NCBI RefSeq assembly: GCF_003269035.1
Contig: NZ_QLTK01000002.1
Location: 248,001-312,000, forward strand
DNA: 64,000 nucleotides
Direction: 5' to 3'
Source of the DNA: Paraburkholderia bryophila
GTDB lineage: Bacteria > Pseudomonadota > Gammaproteobacteria > Burkholderiales > Burkholderiaceae
Position numbers and translations under genes: made by a program. Position 1 is the first letter of the stretch. Every line of letters starts with the position of its first letter. Under the pieces are notes generated by a model that made no database searches, was not told the DNA's origin, and saw only the letters and a list, made by a program, of their open reading frames with translations. Positions 60,086-64,000 of this stretch are shown piece after piece.

Positions 60086-61045
60086 ATGAGCATCACGGAT
60101 ACGACTCTTGCCGAAACCGAGATCCTGCTGGCGCAGCCGCGCGGGTTCTGTGCCGGCGTCGACCGGGCGATCGAGATCGTCGAGCGGGCCATCAAGCTGC
60201 ACGGCTCGCCGATCTACGTGCGTCACGAAATCGTCCACAACGCCTATGTCGTCGAAGATCTGCGCAAGAAGGGCGCGATTTTCATCGAGCGGCTGGAAGA
60301 GGTGCCGGCCGGCAACACGGTGATCTTCAGCGCGCACGGCGTATCTAAAGCCGTGCGTTCCGAGGCCGAGTCGCGCGGGCTGCGGGTGTACGACGCCACG
60401 TGTCCGCTCGTGACCAAGGTGCATATCGAAGTGGCGAAGATGCGCCAGGACGGTTTCGACATCGTCATGATCGGCCACAAGGGGCATCCTGAGGTCGAGG
60501 GCACCATGGGCCAGGCCGGCGAGGGCATGCACCTGGTCGAAGACATCGAGGACGTGCAAGCCTTGCAGCTCGACGACCCCGAACGGATTGCGTTTGTCAC
60601 GCAAACCACGCTGTCGGTCGACGACGCCGCCGAGATCATCCGTGCGCTGAAGACCAAATATCCGTCTATCCGTGAGCCGAAGAAGCAGGACATCTGCTAC
60701 GCCACGCAAAACCGCCAGGACGCGGTGAAATTCATGGCGCCGCAGTGCGACGTTGTGATCGTGGTCGGCAGCCCGAACAGTTCGAACTCCAACCGCTTGC
60801 GCGAGCTGGCCGAAAAGCTCGGCGTACCCGCCTATATGGTGGATTCGCCCGATCAGATCGACCCGATCTGGGTAGAAGGCAAGCGCCGCATCGGCGTGAC
60901 CGCGGGCGCCTCGGCGCCGGAAGTGCTGGCTCAGGCGGTGATCGCCCGCTTGCGCGAACTGGGCGTGCGCAACGTGCGCGCGCTCGAGGGCATCGAGGAA
61001 AACATCGCGTTTCCGCTGCCGCGCGGGCTAGGTCTGCCTGCCTGA
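60086..61045 (+). CDS. ispH: 4-hydroxy-3-methylbut-2-enyl diphosphate reductase
   Basis: 319 aa. Last step of the MEP isoprenoid route, giving IPP and DMAPP. 4Fe-4S cluster Cys are in [13 protein letters not shown], in [11 protein letters not shown] and in [12 protein letters not shown]; the catalytic Glu region is PEVEGTMGQ; the diphosphate-binding SSNSNRL block is present. Co-transcribed with the FKBP gene and followed by a terminator. Confidence 0.97.
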   Translation: MSITDTTLAETEILLAQPRGFCAGVDRAIEIVERAIKLHGSPIYVRHEIVHNAYVVEDLRKKGAIFIERLEEVPAGNTVIFSAHGVSKAVRSEAESRGLRVYDATCPLVTKVHIEVAKMRQDGFDIVMIGHKGHPEVEGTMGQAGEGMHLVEDIEDVQALQLDDPERIAFVTQTTLSVDDAAEIIRALKTKYPSIREPKKQDICYATQNRQDAVKFMAPQCDVVIVVGSPNSSNSNRLRELAEKLGVPAYMVDSPDQIDPIWVEGKRRIGVTAGASAPEVLAQAVIARLRELGVRNVRALEGIEENIAFPLPRGLGLPA

Positions 61046-61073
61046 CAATTAGCTGACCATGAAAGGAAGCGCA

Positions 61074-61094
61074 CCCGAGGGTGCGCTTTTTTTA
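61074..61094 (+). terminator. Terminator of FKBP-ispH
   Basis: Stem AAGCGCACCC? / GGGTGCGCTT around a 2-4 nt turn (ccgagg), followed by TTTTTT. Confidence 0.85.
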
Positions 61095-61491
61095 CGCCTA
61101 TCGATCAGACGATCTCAGAATGAATAAAGTGCCAGATCATGAGTTACAGCTCGTTTTAGTGGCCTTGCGCACAAATTCTTTTGAAAACCAATCTGGTTTT
61201 TAAACTCATCTTTGTCGATATGGCCCCGTTTATTATCAGCAAAAGCGCTTGCGCGGATTTTTGACGCACTAAAATAGTGCGTGATCAGGGATATCAAGAG
61301 AAACGTAATACCTAACGCGAAACGCGCTGCAATCGGGGCTTGAGCCAATTCGCCGCAACACTTGATGCCACGGGGTGCGACGCTGGTGCAACTGATGCAC
61401 GAAAAATAGTCGCAACCGGGTTGCGCCTTTTAGTGAATTTTGCTCTCAAAATAAGGTTGCAATGCAGGAAAACCCTGCCGGTTCAACAATA

Positions 61492-61519
61492 TTGCCCGTC
61501 GCAAAATTGGAGTTACAAT
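61492..61519 (+). promoter_or_regulatory. Promoter of the branched-chain amino acid binding-protein gene
   Basis: TTGCCC (61492-61497), 16 bp, TACAAT (61514-61519). Leader of about 60 nt before the ATG at 61585. Confidence 0.55.
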
Positions 61520-61584
61520 GCGCGCGTTCTCAAGGCCTCCGGGTCCCGAACACGAGATTTTGCAAGGCGCAGGAGACCTACTTA

Positions 61585-62784
61585 ATGCGAGTCAAATTTG
61601 CTTACGCCGTGTCCATCGCGGCCGCGGTTGCGATGCTGACCGCGTGCGGCAAGAAACAGGATGGCGAGGCGGGAGCAGGTGCATCGGCGGCCGTAACGGC
61701 GGCGGCACCGGCGAGCGAAGCGACGGTCGTGAAAATCGGTCATGCGGCCCCATTGACGGGTGGCATTGCGCACCTTGGCAAAGACAATGAGAACGGCGCG
61801 CGTCTGGCGGTCGAGGAAATCAACACACAGGGTTTAACGATCGACGGCCACAAGATCCAGTTGGAGCTCGACGCGCAGGACGATGCAGCGGACCCGAAAA
61901 CGGGCACCGCCGTCGCGCAGAAGCTGGTCGACGATCACGTGGTCGCGGTGGTGGGGCATCTGAATTCCGGGGTGTCGATTCCGGCTTCGAAGATCTATAG
62001 CGATGCGAGCATCGTGCAGATCTCGCCGTCGTCGACCAATCCGGCCTACACGCAGCAGGGTTTCAAGACGACCTATCGGGTCGTCGCCACGGACGCGCAA
62101 CAAGGTCCGGCGCTCGCCGATTACGCCACGAAGGCGTTGGGCGCCAAACGCATCGCGGTAGTGGACGATGCAACCGCCTACGGTAAGGGGCTCGCGGACG
62201 AATTCGCGAAGACCGTACAGGCGAGCGGAGCGAAGATCGTCGCGCGGGAAGCGACGAACGACCGGGCCACGGATTTCCGGGCCATCCTCACAAAGATCAA
62301 GAGTGTTCAGCCGGACGTGATTATGTTCGGCGGCATGGACGCGACGGGCGGGCCGTTTACCAAACAGGCGGCGGCGCTCGGTATCAGGGCAAAAATCCTT
62401 GGCGGCGACGGTGTGTGTACCGACAAGGTGGGGGAGCTGGCGGGATCCGCCGTGCAAAACCTGGTCTGCTCGGAGGCGGGACTCGCGCTTTCGAAGATGG
62501 ACAAGGGAGCGGACTTCGAAAAGAAGTACGTGGACCGCTTCCACACACCGGTGCAGATTTACGCACCGTTCACGTATGACGCTGTGTACGTGATTGTCGA
62601 TGCAATGAAGCGCGCTAATTCGATCGAGGCGCCCAAGGTGCTGGCTGCGATGCCGTCCACCGATTACAACGGTGTAATCGGCCACATCGCGTTCGACGAC
62701 AAGGGTGATTTGAAAGAGGGCGCCATTACGCTTTACGACTTCAAGGACGGCAAGAAAGCGGTTCTCGACGTCGTGAAGATGTGA
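61585..62784 (+). CDS. Branched-chain amino acid ABC binding protein
   Basis: 399 aa from the ATG at 61585 (AGGAG upstream). Type I periplasmic binding protein of the Leu/Ile/Val class. The signal peptide ends at a lipobox (AVAMLTACGKK), so it is a lipoprotein, unlike E. coli LivK. Landmarks: KIGHAAPLTGGIAHLGKDNENGARLAVEEIN, VVGHLNSGVSIPASKIYSDA, ISPSSTNPAYTQ, IAVVDDATAYGKGLADEF. It delivers substrate to LivHMGF, of which livH and the start of livM follow. Confidence 0.92.
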   Translation: MRVKFAYAVSIAAAVAMLTACGKKQDGEAGAGASAAVTAAAPASEATVVKIGHAAPLTGGIAHLGKDNENGARLAVEEINTQGLTIDGHKIQLELDAQDDAADPKTGTAVAQKLVDDHVVAVVGHLNSGVSIPASKIYSDASIVQISPSSTNPAYTQQGFKTTYRVVATDAQQGPALADYATKALGAKRIAVVDDATAYGKGLADEFAKTVQASGAKIVAREATNDRATDFRAILTKIKSVQPDVIMFGGMDATGGPFTKQAAALGIRAKILGGDGVCTDKVGELAGSAVQNLVCSEAGLALSKMDKGADFEKKYVDRFHTPVQIYAPFTYDAVYVIVDAMKRANSIEAPKVLAAMPSTDYNGVIGHIAFDDKGDLKEGAITLYDFKDGKKAVLDVVKM

Positions 62785-62803
62785 TGACGGGACGTTCAGC
62801 CTG

Positions 62804-62836
62804 ACGGCACCGAAACCACCCAACGGTGCCGTTTTT
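62804..62836 (+). terminator. Terminator-like hairpin between binding protein and livH
   Basis: Stem ACGGCACCG / CGGTGCCGT, loop of 11 nt, TTTTT. It may partly stop transcription so that the binding protein is made in excess over the permease. Confidence 0.75.
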
Positions 62837-63013
62837 GCATCCGCTCAAGGCGAGCCTGCAACCGCATCCCGGTCGTCATGGCAAACCGGCGGCGGATAAC
62901 CCTTACCGGTCTTTTACATCAGTACCCGCAGTGCCGTTGAGATTCCGTGACGCATCACCGCCCACCGGCTGATGAAGAGCGCGAATCCAGTCGCACGGGC
63001 TAAGGAGCATTAA

Positions 63014-63964
63014 ATGGATATCTTCATCCAGCAGGTCCTCAACGGGCTGGTGCTTGGCAGCGTTTACGCCATCATCGCACTGGGCTATACGATGGTTTAC
63101 GGCATCTTGGGCATCATCAACTTCGCTCACGGCGACGTGTTGATGGTGGGCGCGATGGTTGCGCTCTCAGCCATAGGCGTGCTTCAGAACCACTTCCCCG
63201 GCCTCGGCAATGTGCCGACGCTCGTCATCGCGCTGATCATCGCCGCTATTGTGTGCGCGGCCGTCGGCTATACGATCGAGCGGGTGGCCTACCGGCCGTT
63301 GCGTAAAGCACCGCGTCTCGCTCCGCTGATCACCGCGATCGGCGTGTCGATCCTGCTGCAGACGCTGGCCATGATGATCTGGTCGCGCAACCCGTTGCCG
63401 TTCCCGCAACTGTTGCCCACCGACCCGATCAACGTGATCAAGGCCACCGACACGACGCCGGGCGCCGTGATCTCGATGACTGAAATCGTGATCATCGTGG
63501 TGGCCTTCCTCGTGATGGCCGGCCTGCTGCTGCTGGTGCACAAAACCAAGCTCGGCCGCGCGATGCGTGCGATCGCCGAGAACCCGGGCAATGCCAGCCT
63601 GATGGGCGTGAACCCGAACTTCGTGATTTCGGCGACCTTCATGATCGGCTCGGCGCTCGCCGCTCTGGCCGGCGTGATGATCGCGTCCGAATACGGCAAC
63701 GCGCACTTCTACATGGGCTTCATCCCCGGTCTGAAGGCCTTTACGGCAGCGGTACTGGGCGGTATCGGCAATCTCGGCGGCGCGATGGTGGGCGGGGTGA
63801 TCCTTGGCCTGATCGAGCAGTTGGGCGCCGGCTATATCGGCAACCTCACCGGTGGTGTGTTCGGCAGTAATTATCAGGACGTGTTCGCTTTCATCGTGCT
63901 GATCGTTGTGCTGGTGTTCCGTCCGTCGGGTCTGCTCGGCGAACGCGTTGCGGATCGCGCCTGA
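63014..63964 (+). CDS. livH: High-affinity branched-chain amino acid permease LivH
   Basis: 316 aa, inner-membrane permease. About eight transmembrane segments; family landmarks ALGYTMVYGILGIINFAHGD, the cytoplasmic loop KTKLGRAMRAIAENPGNASLMG, and AFTAAVLGGIGNLGGAMVGG. Start MDIFIQQVLNGLVLGSVYAI with GGAG upstream (taaggagcattaaATG). Followed after 18 bp by livM. Confidence 0.96.
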   Translation: MDIFIQQVLNGLVLGSVYAIIALGYTMVYGILGIINFAHGDVLMVGAMVALSAIGVLQNHFPGLGNVPTLVIALIIAAIVCAAVGYTIERVAYRPLRKAPRLAPLITAIGVSILLQTLAMMIWSRNPLPFPQLLPTDPINVIKATDTTPGAVISMTEIVIIVVAFLVMAGLLLLVHKTKLGRAMRAIAENPGNASLMGVNPNFVISATFMIGSALAALAGVMIASEYGNAHFYMGFIPGLKAFTAAVLGGIGNLGGAMVGGVILGLIEQLGAGYIGNLTGGVFGSNYQDVFAFIVLIVVLVFRPSGLLGERVADRA

Positions 63965-63982
63965 TTCTGGGAGTAAATAAAC

Positions 63983-64000
63983 ATGACCTCAATTCAACCG
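63983..64000 (+). CDS. Start of livM-like permease gene (cut by window end)
   Basis: ATG at 63983 with GGAG 12 bases upstream; only six codons (MTSIQP) are inside the window. Identity as livM rests on position after livH. Confidence 0.55.

Larger units (their letters stand above)
61046..61584. other. Intergenic region, about 540 bp, AT-richer
   Basis: Includes the ispH terminator, an AT-rich tract (61,100-61,460), an inverted repeat CGCAACC-g-GGTTGCG (61411-61425) and the promoter of the next gene. A 77-codon leftward frame at 61115-61348 has only a TTG start and no ribosome site, so I do not call it. Confidence 0.5.

Noticed and set aside
61115-61348. 77-codon leftward frame starting with TTG
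   Set aside because: No ribosome site, no recognisable family, lies in an AT-rich intergenic tract.

Overview
The window is GC-rich, densely packed chromosomal DNA of a betaproteobacterium. The protein sequences and the gene order (xseA-sodB, clpS-clpA beside a cold-shock gene, ribF-ileS-lspA-coaBC-dut, nadA-nadC-nadB, rpmB-rpmG-radC-FKBP-ispH) point to Burkholderia sensu lato, most likely Paraburkholderia. This is an inference from reading, not from a database search. I see 53 protein genes, the last one cut by the window end. I see no rRNA, no tRNA, no insertion sequence, no prophage and no CRISPR array.

Layout. 0.4-2.7 kb: exonuclease VII large subunit and Fe/Mn superoxide dismutase with a good promoter and terminator. 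3.2-5.7 kb: a large TPR protein with an O-GlcNAc-transferase-type (GT41) catalytic domain. 6-9.3 kb: three envelope proteins (small secreted protein, glycine-zipper lipoprotein, beta-propeller protein). 9.5-12 kb: a NYN-LOTUS RNase-like protein preceded by a perfect 26-bp palindrome, and a ClpP paralogue away from clpX. 12.2-16.3 kb: an ECF sigma factor with a low-complexity insert, a degenerate EAL protein and a DHA2-type exporter. 16.4-22.9 kb: a regulator-rich accessory block with MocR regulator/DUF2917, an HTH-citrate synthase fusion divergent from a class III CoA transferase across two overlapping palindromes, a GntR/UTRA regulator and an aldo-keto reductase. 22.9-25 kb: a Rap1a/Tai-like protein, a glycine-rich repeat protein and a (GTT)13 microsatellite. 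25-30.9 kb: a four-gene peptide-type ABC importer operon with a fused double ATPase and a Tat-type binding protein.

From 31 kb on the window is mostly housekeeping: cupin protein, EF-G outside the str operon, DUF192 protein, a tiny Ala/Lys-rich secreted protein, rluE, icd, a cold-shock protein, clpS-clpA, then the leftward ribF-ileS-lspA-coaBC-(LLM oxidoreductase)-dut set. After it come purN with an RsmB-family rRNA methyltransferase, an MscS channel, an acyl desaturase, the NAD de novo genes nadA-nadC converging on nadB, rpmB-rpmG, radC, FKBP-ispH, and the start of a branched-chain amino acid ABC operon (binding protein, livH, start of livM).

The least ordinary parts are the palindrome-flanked NYN-LOTUS gene, the HTH-citrate synthase/CoA-transferase pair with its AT-rich double palindrome, the ECF sigma factor with a codon-phase repeat insert, the EAL protein lacking most catalytic residues, and the two-repeat glycine-rich protein. 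I found no clearly new multi-gene defence or mobile system.
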